Below are positions 24,733 through 35,387 of a DNA stretch of 64,000 bases, piece after piece (within the stretch, counting starts at the first letter, position 1; every line of letters begins with the position of its first letter). Made by a program: the position numbers and the translations under genes. The DNA comes from Candidatus Anaerostipes avistercoris (GTDB lineage Bacteria; Bacillota; Clostridia; Lachnospirales; Lachnospiraceae). The stretch covers positions 90,311-154,310 of the forward strand of contig DWWD01000020.1 in the NCBI GenBank assembly GCA_019119895.1, written 5' to 3'. The notes under the pieces are model-generated. The model saw nothing but the letters and a program-made list of their open reading frames with translations. It had not been told where the DNA came from and did not search any database.

Positions 24733-27144
24733 ATGAAGAATGTGGAGCATTTTGGAGATTTAACGCCAAGGATGGAACGGTTCAGAGAAGAAGTTCTGGA
24801 TAAGAAACCGTATATCTGTGCGGAGCGCGCGCTGCTTGCCACAGAGGCGTATAAAGAGAATCAGAATCAGCCGCCGGTGATGAAAAGGGCGCTGATGCTG
24901 AAAAATATTTTGGAAAAAATGTCGATTTATATTGAAGATGAAACACTGATCGTCGGAAATCAGGCTTCATCTAATAAGGACGCGCCGATCTTCCCTGAAT
25001 ATACACTGGAATTTGTGATAAATGAACTTGATTTATTCGAAAAACGTGACGGAGATGTTTTCTATATTACGGAAGAAACCAAAGAAGCTCTGCGTTCCAT
25101 TGCTCCATTCTGGGAGAATAATAACCTGAGAGCCAAAGGCGGAGCTCTTCTCCCGGAAGAGGTTGACGTCTTTATGGAGACAGGGTTCTTTGGAATGGAA
25201 GGAAAACTGAATTCCGGAGATGCCCACCTTGCAGTGGATTATCCGACCATGTTAAAAACCGGTTTAAAGGGATATGAAGAAAGAACTAGGAAATTAAAAA
25301 GTGAACTGGATCTGTGCCAGGCAGACAGCATTGACAAAAACTGCTTTTATAAAGCGGTGCTGATCGTAATTGACGCGGTAAAGAATTTCGCGCACCGCTA
25401 TGCGGATCTGGCAAAGAAAATGGCACAGGAAGCAGAAGAACCGAGAAAGGCCGAGCTGCTGGAAATCGCGAGAATCTGCGACAAAGTGCCATATGAGCCG
25501 GCGGAAACATTCCGTGAGGCCGTGCAGTCTACATGGTTTATTCAGCTGATCCTGCAGATTGAGTCCAACGGACATTCTCTTTCTTATGGAAGGTTTGACC
25601 AGTATATTTATCCTTATTATAAACATGATATTGAGAATGGAACACTGACAGATGACCAGGCGGTAGAGATTCTTGATAATCTCTGGATCAAGACACTGAC
25701 AATCAATAAAGTAAGAAGCCAGGCCCACACCTTAAGCAGCGCCGGAAGCCCGATGTATCAGAATGTTACCATCGGAGGACAGACGCCGGATAAGAAAGAC
25801 GCAGTGAATGAGTTGTCTTTCCTCGTATTAAAGTCTGTTGCCCAGACAAGACTTCCGCAGCCGAATCTGACGGTCAGATACCACAGAAATATGTCAAAAG
25901 AATTTATGGATGAGGCGATCGAAGTTATGAAGCTGGGAACCGGAATGCCGGCGTTTAACTCGGATGAAGTGATCATCCCATCCTTTATTGAAAAAGGCGT
26001 GGCGGAAGAGGATGCTTATAATTATTCTGCCATCGGATGTGTGGAGACTGCGGTGCCTGGAAAATGGGGATACCGCTGTACGGGAATGAGTTATCTGAAT
26101 TTCCCGAGAGTCCTTCTGATTGCCATGAACGATGGAATCGATCCGACATCCGGAAAACGCTTTGTAAAAGGATGCGGACATTTCAGAGATATGAAGTCTT
26201 ACAAAGAACTTCAGGATGCTGTTGAATATGTAACAAGAGAGCTGACAAGAATGAGTGTTATCGTGGAAAATGCCATTGATCTGGCTATCGAAAGAGAATG
26301 CCCGGATGTTTTATGTTCCGCACTGACTCAGGATTGCATTGGAAGAGGAAAAACCATCAAAGAAGGCGGAGCTGTATATGATTTCATTTCCGGACTTCAG
26401 GTGGGAATCGCCAATATGGCAGACAGCCTGGCTGCCATCAAAAAACTTGTATTTGAAGAAGGAAAAATCACACCGGCAGAGTTATGCGGCGCTTTGGAAG
26501 ATGACTTTACCAGTCCGAAAAATCAGAAAATCCAGAAGATGCTCATTAATGACGCGCCGAAATATGGAAATGATATCGATTATGTAGACAATCTGGTTGT
26601 TGAAGTGTACGATCAGTATATTGACGAAATGAAAAAATATCCGAACACCAGATATGGAAGAGGTCCGATCGGAGGAATTCGTTATGCCGGAACTTCCAGT
26701 ATCTCAGCAAATGTAGGACAGGGAATGAATACCATGGCGACTCCGGACGGACGCAAAGCTCATGAGCCGCTTGCGGAAGGCTGCTCACCGGCTCATTCCA
26801 TGGATAAGAGCGGTCCGACGGCAGTATTTAAATCTGTATCCAAGCTTCCGACCCACGAGATCACAGGAGGCGTCCTGCTGAACCAGAAAGTAACGCCGCA
26901 GATGCTTTCCACGGAGGAAAATAAGCAGAAACTGGAAATGATCATCCGGACATTCTTTAACCGGCTGGACGGATATCATGTACAGTATAATGTAGTATCC
27001 AGAGATACCCTGATCGATGCCCAGAAACATCCGGAAAAACATAAGGATTTGATCGTCCGTGTTGCCGGTTACTCCGCGTTTTTCAATGTATTGTCAAAGG
27101 CAACACAGGATGATATCATTGGAAGAACCGAACAGACATTATAG
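24733..27144 (+). CDS. YbiW-like glycyl radical enzyme
   Basis: About 803 residues from ATG 24733, which is better spaced from GGAGG than ATG 24727. The active site is GCVETAVPGK with Cys C436; the radical site is VRVAGYSAFF with G779. The sequence after GCVE and the neighbour set (activase, fructose-6-phosphate aldolase-like gene, DeoR regulator) match the E. coli ybiW-ybiY-fsaA arrangement. As I recall, YbiW-type enzymes have been linked to opening of 1,5-anhydroglucitol 6-phosphate, whose product the aldolase cleaves; I cannot verify that here, so the substrate is inferred from context. It is clearly not pyruvate formate-lyase. Confidence 0.85.
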   Translation: MKNVEHFGDLTPRMERFREEVLDKKPYICAERALLATEAYKENQNQPPVMKRALMLKNILEKMSIYIEDETLIVGNQASSNKDAPIFPEYTLEFVINELDLFEKRDGDVFYITEETKEALRSIAPFWENNNLRAKGGALLPEEVDVFMETGFFGMEGKLNSGDAHLAVDYPTMLKTGLKGYEERTRKLKSELDLCQADSIDKNCFYKAVLIVIDAVKNFAHRYADLAKKMAQEAEEPRKAELLEIARICDKVPYEPAETFREAVQSTWFIQLILQIESNGHSLSYGRFDQYIYPYYKHDIENGTLTDDQAVEILDNLWIKTLTINKVRSQAHTLSSAGSPMYQNVTIGGQTPDKKDAVNELSFLVLKSVAQTRLPQPNLTVRYHRNMSKEFMDEAIEVMKLGTGMPAFNSDEVIIPSFIEKGVAEEDAYNYSAIGCVETAVPGKWGYRCTGMSYLNFPRVLLIAMNDGIDPTSGKRFVKGCGHFRDMKSYKELQDAVEYVTRELTRMSVIVENAIDLAIERECPDVLCSALTQDCIGRGKTIKEGGAVYDFISGLQVGIANMADSLAAIKKLVFEEGKITPAELCGALEDDFTSPKNQKIQKMLINDAPKYGNDIDYVDNLVVEVYDQYIDEMKKYPNTRYGRGPIGGIRYAGTSSISANVGQGMNTMATPDGRKAHEPLAEGCSPAHSMDKSGPTAVFKSVSKLPTHEITGGVLLNQKVTPQMLSTEENKQKLEMIIRTFFNRLDGYHVQYNVVSRDTLIDAQKHPEKHKDLIVRVAGYSAFFNVLSKATQDDIIGRTEQTL

Positions 27145-27216
27145 TATTATTTATATAGAAAATGATTCTATAATATGGAGAAATGAAGATTTTTAGTATA
27201 AAATAGGAGAAGAACA

Positions 27217-27897
27217 ATGGAATTTATTTTAGATACAGTTGATTTGGAGGAAATCAAAGACGGCATTGATCATATGCCGATTTCAGGAGTGACAAGCAAT
27301 CCGTCTATCGTAAAGAAAACCAGTCCGGAAGACTTTTTCGGGCATATGAGAAACATACGGGAAATCATTGGGAAAGACCGCAGTCTCCATATCCAGGTTA
27401 TTTCACTGGATGCGGATACAATCGTTAAGGAGGCTCACAGAATTTTAAAGGAAATCGATGACCAGGTTTATATTAAGGTTCCGGTTTCCTATGAAGGATT
27501 GAAAGCGATCAAAATGCTGAAAGAAGAAGGCGTCAACGTCACGGCAACCGCAGTATATGATCTGATGCAGGCGTATTTTGCTCTGGCAGCGGGAGCGGAT
27601 TATATTGCTCCGTATGTGAACCGGATCGGAAATCTGGGAAGTGATCCGATGGAACTGATCGGCAGTCTTCAGGACCGGATTGAAAATGACGGATACGACT
27701 GCAAAATTGTCGCAGCATCCTTCAAAGGTGTGGAACAGATCAAGAATGCGTTCAATTATGGAGCAGAAGCAGTTACAGCGCCATATGCAGTTCTGAAACA
27801 GGTATTTGCAAATCCAAATATTGACAAGGCAGTCACAGATTTTAATCAGGACTGGTACAGTGTGTACGGAGAAGGAAAAGGAATCTGTGATCTGTAG
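27217..27897 (+). CDS. fsaA: Fructose-6-phosphate aldolase / small transaldolase-like
   Basis: 226 residues, the length of FsaA/MipB and TalC rather than full transaldolase. The Schiff-base lysine lies in DDQVYIKVPVS; GVNVTATAVYD and ADYIAPYVNRIG complete the barrel signature. It would cleave or form a bond next to a dihydroxyacetone or hydroxyacetone unit. It follows the YbiW-like enzyme by 72 bases, a stretch containing the inverted repeat TATAGAAAATGATTCTATA. In this setting it probably splits a deoxy-ketose phosphate made by the radical enzyme. Confidence 0.85.
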   Translation: MEFILDTVDLEEIKDGIDHMPISGVTSNPSIVKKTSPEDFFGHMRNIREIIGKDRSLHIQVISLDADTIVKEAHRILKEIDDQVYIKVPVSYEGLKAIKMLKEEGVNVTATAVYDLMQAYFALAAGADYIAPYVNRIGNLGSDPMELIGSLQDRIENDGYDCKIVAASFKGVEQIKNAFNYGAEAVTAPYAVLKQVFANPNIDKAVTDFNQDWYSVYGEGKGICDL

Positions 27898-27940
27898 TAA
27901 ACCAGGATGATAGAATCGGATAAAGGAAAGGGTGGAAGAT

Positions 27941-28696
27941 ATGACAGACCGGCAGACAAAAGTTCTCGAGATTGTAACACAGCAGAAGAAAGTTGAAGTG
28001 GCAGCTTTGTCTGAAATGCTGGGGGTGTCCCAGGTAACAATTCGAAAGGATCTGGATGCTCTGGAAAGCATGGATCTGCTTGTGAGAGAACACGGCTACG
28101 CCACAGTGGGGAATATGTCAGATATCGGGAATCGTCTGGCGGTAAGATATGATGTGAAGCAGAAGCTGGCTCAGGCAGCGGCAGATCTGGTATCAGATGG
28201 TGAAACGATCATGATAGAATCAGGGTCCAGCTGCGCTCTGCTGGCAGCATGCCTTTCTGAGACAAAGAAAGAAGTCACAATTATCACAAATTCTGCATTT
28301 ATCGCACGGTTTATCCGGGAATCCGGCAGTGGTGATGTGAAAGTCATACTGCTTGGCGGCGAATATCAAAAAGACGCAGAAGTCATGGTTGGCCCTCTTG
28401 TAAAGACATGCGCGGAGGCTTTTTATGTTGACAAACTGTTTATGGGAACTGACGGATATATTCCGGGCATCGGATTTACCTGCGGCGACATGATGCGGGC
28501 GGAAGCCATGAAAAGTATGATGGGATCCGCCAGAAAAGCAGTTATCCTGACTGATTCCAGCAAATTTCAGGAACACGGTGTGGTCCTCCAGTCCCGGCTG
28601 AAGGATATTGATATGATATTTACCGACCCTCAGATTCCAGAAGAAGCCAAAAACTCGCTGGAGCATAATGGAATTCAGGTGGAAATTGTAGAATAG
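27941..28696 (+). CDS. DeoR-family transcriptional regulator
   Basis: 251 residues from ATG 27941 (AAAGGAAAGGG upstream; GTG 27932 is less likely). N-terminal DeoR helix-turn-helix (VSQVTIRKDLDALE) and a C-terminal sugar-phosphate-sensing DeoRC domain (IMIESGSSCALLA, LMGTDGYIPGIGFTC). It ends the YbiW-like operon and probably represses it, releasing DNA when a phosphorylated sugar binds. Confidence 0.88.
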   Translation: MTDRQTKVLEIVTQQKKVEVAALSEMLGVSQVTIRKDLDALESMDLLVREHGYATVGNMSDIGNRLAVRYDVKQKLAQAAADLVSDGETIMIESGSSCALLAACLSETKKEVTIITNSAFIARFIRESGSGDVKVILLGGEYQKDAEVMVGPLVKTCAEAFYVDKLFMGTDGYIPGIGFTCGDMMRAEAMKSMMGSARKAVILTDSSKFQEHGVVLQSRLKDIDMIFTDPQIPEEAKNSLEHNGIQVEIVE

Positions 28697-28742
28697 TATA
28701 AAATGCAGCCATTTTAATGGTAAAAATAAGATACAGCAGAAC

Positions 28743-28779
28743 AGAAGCACATCCGGAGCAGGCCGGATGTGCTTCTTCT
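28743..28779. terminator. Bidirectional terminator
   Basis: Perfect arms AGAAGCACATCCGG and CCGGATGTGCTTCT around AGCAGG, between the DeoR gene and the convergent small membrane protein gene. Confidence 0.88.
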
Positions 28780-29077
28780 ATTGTAAGAAGGATTTGACCT
28801 GGGACAGAATTTTTTGTGTATACGGATCTTTTTGATCGATCTGCTGCAGGACTTTCTGGACATTTTTTGTTTCCGGTGAGTCAAATGCTTTGACAGAAGC
28901 TGCCAGAAAAAACAGAAGGAGAATGGAAAAACCAATCCGGAGTTTCAGAAAGGTCCAGTAAGTAGCGGGATGATTTTCTTCATCCGGAGGCTGGTTTCCC
29001 ATATTTAATTTTTCATATGTCTGGTTCAGACGCCGGCGTTCCAGTTCGAAATCAGTCGTTGGATTCATAGTCATCAC
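28778..29077 (-). CDS. Small single-pass membrane protein, unrecognised
   Basis: 99 residues. A charged N-terminal half is followed by one membrane helix around residues 47-63 (LRIGFSILLLFFLAASV) and a short polar C-terminal tail ending in a predicted amphipathic helix. AAGGAG lies just upstream; the third-codon ATG is an equally good start. No family recognised. It is divergent from the hrcA operon. Confidence 0.65.
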   Translation of the reverse strand: MMTMNPTTDFELERRRLNQTYEKLNMGNQPPDEENHPATYWTFLKLRIGFSILLLFFLAASVKAFDSPETKNVQKVLQQIDQKDPYTQKILSQVKSFLQ

Positions 29078-29161
29078 ACTCCTTATTTTATTCTATGAAG
29101 GCGTTTTAGAAATATTTCCTTTAAAGAAACAGCAAATAAATAAATTTTTTTTGAAATATAG

Positions 29162-29190
29162 TTGACAATAAAATACAAAAGTGATACCTT
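29162..29190 (+). promoter_or_regulatory. Promoter of the hrcA heat-shock operon
   Basis: TTGACA at 29162-29167, then 17 bases and TACCTT at 29185-29190, immediately upstream of the CIRCE operator. The -10 box is weak. Confidence 0.55.
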
Positions 29191-29201
29191 AAATATAGAT
29201 G

Positions 29202-29228
29202 TTAGCACTCGATTATGTTGAGTGCTAA
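29202..29228 (+). promoter_or_regulatory. CIRCE operator
   Basis: The inverted repeat TTAGCACTC-N9-GAGTGCTAA is a perfect match to the CIRCE element bound by HrcA. It overlaps the presumed transcription start, so the operon is self-repressed until heat or unfolded protein titrates GroEL from HrcA. Confidence 0.97.
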
Positions 29229-29246
29229 TAACAGGGAGGGAAAGAT

Positions 29247-30278
29247 ATGGAACTCAATGATCGTAAAAAGTTAATATTGAAAGCGATTATAGCCAATTAT
29301 CTTGAAACTGGTGAGCCAGTGGGATCAAGGACCATATCAAAACATCCGGATCTGAATTTAAGTTCTGCAACGATCCGGAATGAAATGGCTGATCTGGAAG
29401 ATATGGGGCTTATTTTACAGCCGCATACATCAGCTGGACGAATTCCTTCCGATGCAGGATATCGCTTCTATGTAGATCAGCTGATGATGGAGCGGGATAA
29501 TGAGAATGAAGAAAAACAGGCGTTGATACAGAAGGTTGACAGGATGGAAGTTCTGCTGAAACAGGTAGCCAATGTTCTGGCAAGCAACACCAACTATGCA
29601 ACGATGGTTTCATCCCCACATTATCAGAAAGTCACATTGAAGTTCGTGCAGTTGTCTCAGGTGGATCAGGAACATTTGCTTGCGGTCATTGTAACCCAGG
29701 GAAATGTTGTAAAGAATAAGATGATGTTTGTTGAGGAACCTTTATCTAATGAAGATATCTTAAAGCTGAATGTGCTTCTTAACACATTTCTTCAGGGATT
29801 GTCACTGAGGGATATCAATCTGGAACTGATTCAGACAATGAGAGAACAGGCCGGCATCCGACGGGATATTTTAGAAAAGATATTGGAAGAAATTGCGAAA
29901 ACCATCCATGAGGCGAATCAGATGGAGATTTACACAGGTGGCGCAGCCAATATTCTGAAGTATCCGGAGCTGGGAAATCCGGACACGGCGACAGAATTGC
30001 TGGACACCCTGGCAGAGAAGAAGGCTTTGACCAAACTGGTTGACTCTACACTGGATCAGGATGATGAGCATCATGGAATTCAGGTCTATATCGGAGAAGA
30101 GTCTCCGGTACAGAACATGAAGGACTGCAGCATTGTGACAGCAACGTATGAACTTGCGGAAGGCGGCACAGGAACGGTCGGAATCATCGGTCCTAAGCGC
30201 ATGAATTACCGGAAGGTAGTAAAGACTTTAAAGAATCTGACAGAAGAACTCGACGATATCTTTAGAGAAAAAACCTGA
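29247..30278 (+). CDS. hrcA: Heat-inducible transcription repressor HrcA
   Basis: 343 residues: winged-helix domain at the N-terminus (GEPVGSRTISKHPDLNLSSATIRNEMADLE), the HrcA middle domain, and the signature GTVGIIGPKRMNYRKV near the end. It binds the CIRCE site 19 bases upstream of its own start. It leads the operon hrcA-grpE-dnaK-dnaJ. Confidence 0.97.
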   Translation: MELNDRKKLILKAIIANYLETGEPVGSRTISKHPDLNLSSATIRNEMADLEDMGLILQPHTSAGRIPSDAGYRFYVDQLMMERDNENEEKQALIQKVDRMEVLLKQVANVLASNTNYATMVSSPHYQKVTLKFVQLSQVDQEHLLAVIVTQGNVVKNKMMFVEEPLSNEDILKLNVLLNTFLQGLSLRDINLELIQTMREQAGIRRDILEKILEEIAKTIHEANQMEIYTGGAANILKYPELGNPDTATELLDTLAEKKALTKLVDSTLDQDDEHHGIQVYIGEESPVQNMKDCSIVTATYELAEGGTGTVGIIGPKRMNYRKVVKTLKNLTEELDDIFREKT

Positions 30279-30294
30279 GAAAGGAAGTGAAGGA

Positions 30295-30876
30295 ATGAAA
30301 GAACAAGAAAAGAAATTCCAGGAAAATGAGGAAAAAAGCGCAGAAACTTCTGCGGAAAATATAGAAGAAAAAGAGGCTGATAAGAAAGATTCAGAAGATA
30401 AGAAAGAAGAAAAAAAGGATGATCTCAAAGATCAGATCGAAGCGAAAGACGCAGAAATCGCAGACTGGAAAGATAAATATCAGAGGCTGATGGCAGAATT
30501 TGAAAATGCCAGAAAGAGGATGAGCAAAGAATCCACGCAGCGCTATGATATGGGTGCCATGGGCGTCCTCGAAAAACTTCTTCCAGTTATCGACAATTTC
30601 GAAAGAGGTCTTGAGAGTGTGACGGATGACGAGAAAGATTCCGCATTTGTCCAGGGAATCCAGCAGATCTACAAACAGCTGATGGCTGTAATGGAAGATC
30701 TGGGAGTAACTCCGATGGACGCGGAAGGCAAAGAATTCGACGCAAATCTTCACAATGCAGTGATGCATGTGGAAGACGAAGAACTCGGAGAAAACGTTGT
30801 GGCAGAAGAACTTCAGAAAGGCTACATGTACAAAGAAAGCGTACTCCGCCACAGCATGGTAAAAGTAGCAAACTGA
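30295..30876 (+). CDS. grpE: Nucleotide exchange factor GrpE
   Basis: 193 residues. A long Glu/Lys-rich, coiled-coil N-terminus (residues 1-60) precedes the GrpE core (KYQRLMAEFENARKR, LLPVIDNFERGL, HNAVMHVED, G-YMYKESVLRHSMVKVAN). It releases ADP from DnaK. Its stop is followed by the repeat region before dnaK. Confidence 0.96.
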   Translation: MKEQEKKFQENEEKSAETSAENIEEKEADKKDSEDKKEEKKDDLKDQIEAKDAEIADWKDKYQRLMAEFENARKRMSKESTQRYDMGAMGVLEKLLPVIDNFERGLESVTDDEKDSAFVQGIQQIYKQLMAVMEDLGVTPMDAEGKEFDANLHNAVMHVEDEELGENVVAEELQKGYMYKESVLRHSMVKVAN

Positions 30877-33070
<2,194 letters not shown>

Positions 33071-33098
33071 TAAAGAAAAAGAGAAAAGGTAGACGATC

Positions 33099-34250
33099 AT
33101 GGCAGATAAGAGAGATTACTATGAAGTGTTAGGGGTCGACCGTAACGCTTCAGATGCAGAAATAAAAAGAGCCTACCGAAAACTCGCAAAAAAATATCAT
33201 CCGGATATGAACCCTGGAGACAAAGAAGCAGAAGCAAAGTTCAAAGAGGCGACGGAAGCCTATGAAGTGCTGAGTGATTCTGAGAAAAAAGCGCAGTATG
33301 ACCAGTTCGGTCATGCTGCCTTTGAACAGGGCGGCGGTTTTAACGGCGGCGGCTTCGGCGGCTTTGATTTCGGCGGTGATATGGGTGACATCTTTGGCGA
33401 TCTTTTCGGCGGAATGTTTGGCGGCGGAGCCAGAGGAGGGCAGCGGCAGCAGAACCGTCCGGCTCAGGGAGCTCATGTCCGTGCAAGAGTTCATGTAACA
33501 TTTGAGGAAGCCATTTTTGGCACGACAAAGAAAATAGAGATTACTCTGAAAGATGAGTGTACATCCTGCCACGGAACCGGTGCAAAACCGGGAACTCAGC
33601 CGGAAACTTGTCCGAAGTGCGGCGGCCGCGGACAGATTGTATATACCCAGCAGTCTATGTTTGGGACGGTTCAGAATGTACAGACATGTCCGGAATGTCA
33701 TGGAACCGGTAAAGTAATCAGAGAAAAATGTCCGAACTGCAGCGGAACCGGCTATACAAGCAGTCGAAAGACTATTGAAGTCACAGTGCCTGCAGGAATC
33801 GACAATGGACAGAGCATCCGAATCCGAGGAAAAGGGGAACCCGGAGTTAATGGCGGACCAAGAGGAGATCTTCTGGTGGAAGTTATCGTACAGAGACATC
33901 CGAAATTCCAGAGACAGGATACGACAATTTACTCTACAGAGCCGATTTCATTTACACAGGCTGCACTGGGCGCCACCATTCAGATCCCAACGGTGGACGG
34001 CCCATATGAATACACAATCAAACCGGGGACTCAGACGGACACCAGAATCCGCCTGAAGGGAAAAGGTGTTCCAATGGTAAGAAACAAGAACGTCAGAGGA
34101 GATCATTTCGTAACCTTAGTCGTTCAGGTACCGGAGCATTTAAATGGAGAGCAGAGAGCAGCGCTTCAGAAGTTCCAGGAAGCAATGGGAGAAGTGCCGA
34201 AGCACCACGAGCACGAACATAAAGGCTTCTTTGGAAAACGTAAAAAATAG
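33099..34250 (+). CDS. dnaJ: Chaperone DnaJ (Hsp40)
   Basis: 383 residues: J domain with HPD ([10 protein letters not shown]), a long Gly/Phe-rich region (about 75-115), four CxxCxGxG zinc motifs ([32 protein letters not shown]) and the C-terminal substrate-binding domain. Recruits substrates to DnaK. It ends the operon, before a terminator. Confidence 0.98.
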   Translation: MADKRDYYEVLGVDRNASDAEIKRAYRKLAKKYHPDMNPGDKEAEAKFKEATEAYEVLSDSEKKAQYDQFGHAAFEQGGGFNGGGFGGFDFGGDMGDIFGDLFGGMFGGGARGGQRQQNRPAQGAHVRARVHVTFEEAIFGTTKKIEITLKDECTSCHGTGAKPGTQPETCPKCGGRGQIVYTQQSMFGTVQNVQTCPECHGTGKVIREKCPNCSGTGYTSSRKTIEVTVPAGIDNGQSIRIRGKGEPGVNGGPRGDLLVEVIVQRHPKFQRQDTTIYSTEPISFTQAALGATIQIPTVDGPYEYTIKPGTQTDTRIRLKGKGVPMVRNKNVRGDHFVTLVVQVPEHLNGEQRAALQKFQEAMGEVPKHHEHEHKGFFGKRKK

Positions 34251-34258
34251 ACACAATA

Positions 34259-34305
34259 AAAGGAAGAAACGGAATGAGAAAATCTCACCGCTTCTTCCTT
34301 CTTTT
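34259..34305. terminator. Bidirectional terminator after dnaJ
   Basis: Arms AAAGGAAGAAACGG and CCGCTTCTTCCTTCTTTT (one bulge) between convergent dnaJ and the HAD gene. Confidence 0.8.
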
Positions 34306-34308
34306 ACT

Positions 34309-35124
34309 TCAGGATAAAAAGTCCAGCAGATGTTCCAGACTGAGGGCGATTCCATCATCATTATTAGACAGAGTCACTTCATCGGCAGCATCTTTCAGTG
34401 CATCGCATGCATTTCCCATTGCAACGCCGTGTCCGGCAAACTGAATCATTTCCAGATCATTTTCCGCATCGCCAAAAGCAATCACTTCCTCCGGACGGAT
34501 TCCCAGTTTTTCACAGACCAGCTGCAGACTGGCAGCTTTATGAATGTTTTTCGGCATAGCCTCAATATAAAATGGAGCCGTACGGACAAATTCCAGGCGG
34601 TCTTCATAAGGTTTTCCGATCACAGACAGTACATCATACAGCTGTTCCGGCTGCACGGATGTCAGAATCTTCACAAGATCAAAATCCAAAGCATCAGCGA
34701 GAGAAGGAACGATGGTGCAGTCCATAGCATTATTGGAGCATTCATGGTCCAGCTTATAAGTATCCTCAGATTCCGCGTAAAACTGCTCTCCGTCATCAAT
34801 AATCGGAGAAACCGGAAAATCTTTCAGATAATGAAGAACTTCCACTGCCAGATCATGGGGAATGATTGTCTGCGATAAAATTTCTTTAGTTGAGGCGTCA
34901 ACAATCTTGCCTCCGTTGTAGGCAATCAGAATTCCGTGGTGTTTGTCACAGTCAATGGCGTGCATTTCCCGGAAAAGTCCGTGAAGCGGTCTTGCGGAAG
35001 CCAGGGCGACGAGGATTCCATGCTCCTGTGCCTGCTTCAGAGCGTCGGCTGTTCTTGGGGTGACGGCTTTTTCATCATTGCACAGAGTACCGTCCAGGTC
35101 CAGTGCGATCAATTTGTAACTCAT
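34309..35124 (-). CDS. HAD-superfamily phosphatase, Cof type
   Basis: About 271 residues from the ATG at 35124 (AAAGGA upstream); the longer frame from 35235 lacks family similarity before this point. HAD motif I is DLDGTLCND at the N-terminus and motif IV is AFGDAENDLEMI, with a C2-type cap between, as in Cof/YidA sugar-phosphate phosphatases. Substrate not determinable. It is divergent from the LicR-like gene. Confidence 0.88.
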   Translation of the reverse strand: MSYKLIALDLDGTLCNDEKAVTPRTADALKQAQEHGILVALASARPLHGLFREMHAIDCDKHHGILIAYNGGKIVDASTKEILSQTIIPHDLAVEVLHYLKDFPVSPIIDDGEQFYAESEDTYKLDHECSNNAMDCTIVPSLADALDFDLVKILTSVQPEQLYDVLSVIGKPYEDRLEFVRTAPFYIEAMPKNIHKAASLQLVCEKLGIRPEEVIAFGDAENDLEMIQFAGHGVAMGNACDALKDAADEVTLSNNDDGIALSLEHLLDFLS

Positions 35125-35254
35125 ACATAAAAATTCCTTTCTGCAATTTTTGTTAAAATAAGTATACATCAAACAATCCGGCCGGCGCAATATCCGGGAG
35201 AATAGTTGTGAAAGAGTATAAAAAGAAAAATACATAACCAGAGGCAGGGGAATG

Positions 35255-35330
35255 TGGTAAAATTTCGAAAAAAGTAAGAATTAATCTGGTAAACTTACTT
35301 CCGCAATCTGGTAAAAATGGTTATGGTAAA
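35255..35330 (+). promoter_or_regulatory. TGGTAAA repeat array upstream of the LicR-like regulator
   Basis: The heptamer TGGTAAA occurs at 35255, 35287, 35309 and 35324; two copies extend to AATCTGGTAAA, 22 bases apart. An inverted repeat AAGTAAG/CTTACTT (35272-35300) surrounds one copy. The rest of 35125-35387 is A/T-rich with no gene. Likely an operator region for the adjacent regulator. Confidence 0.5.
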
Positions 35331-35387
35331 TATCAGTCCGTTATATTATGATATTAAACAAAATGATTGTAAAAGGAGTGGATATAG

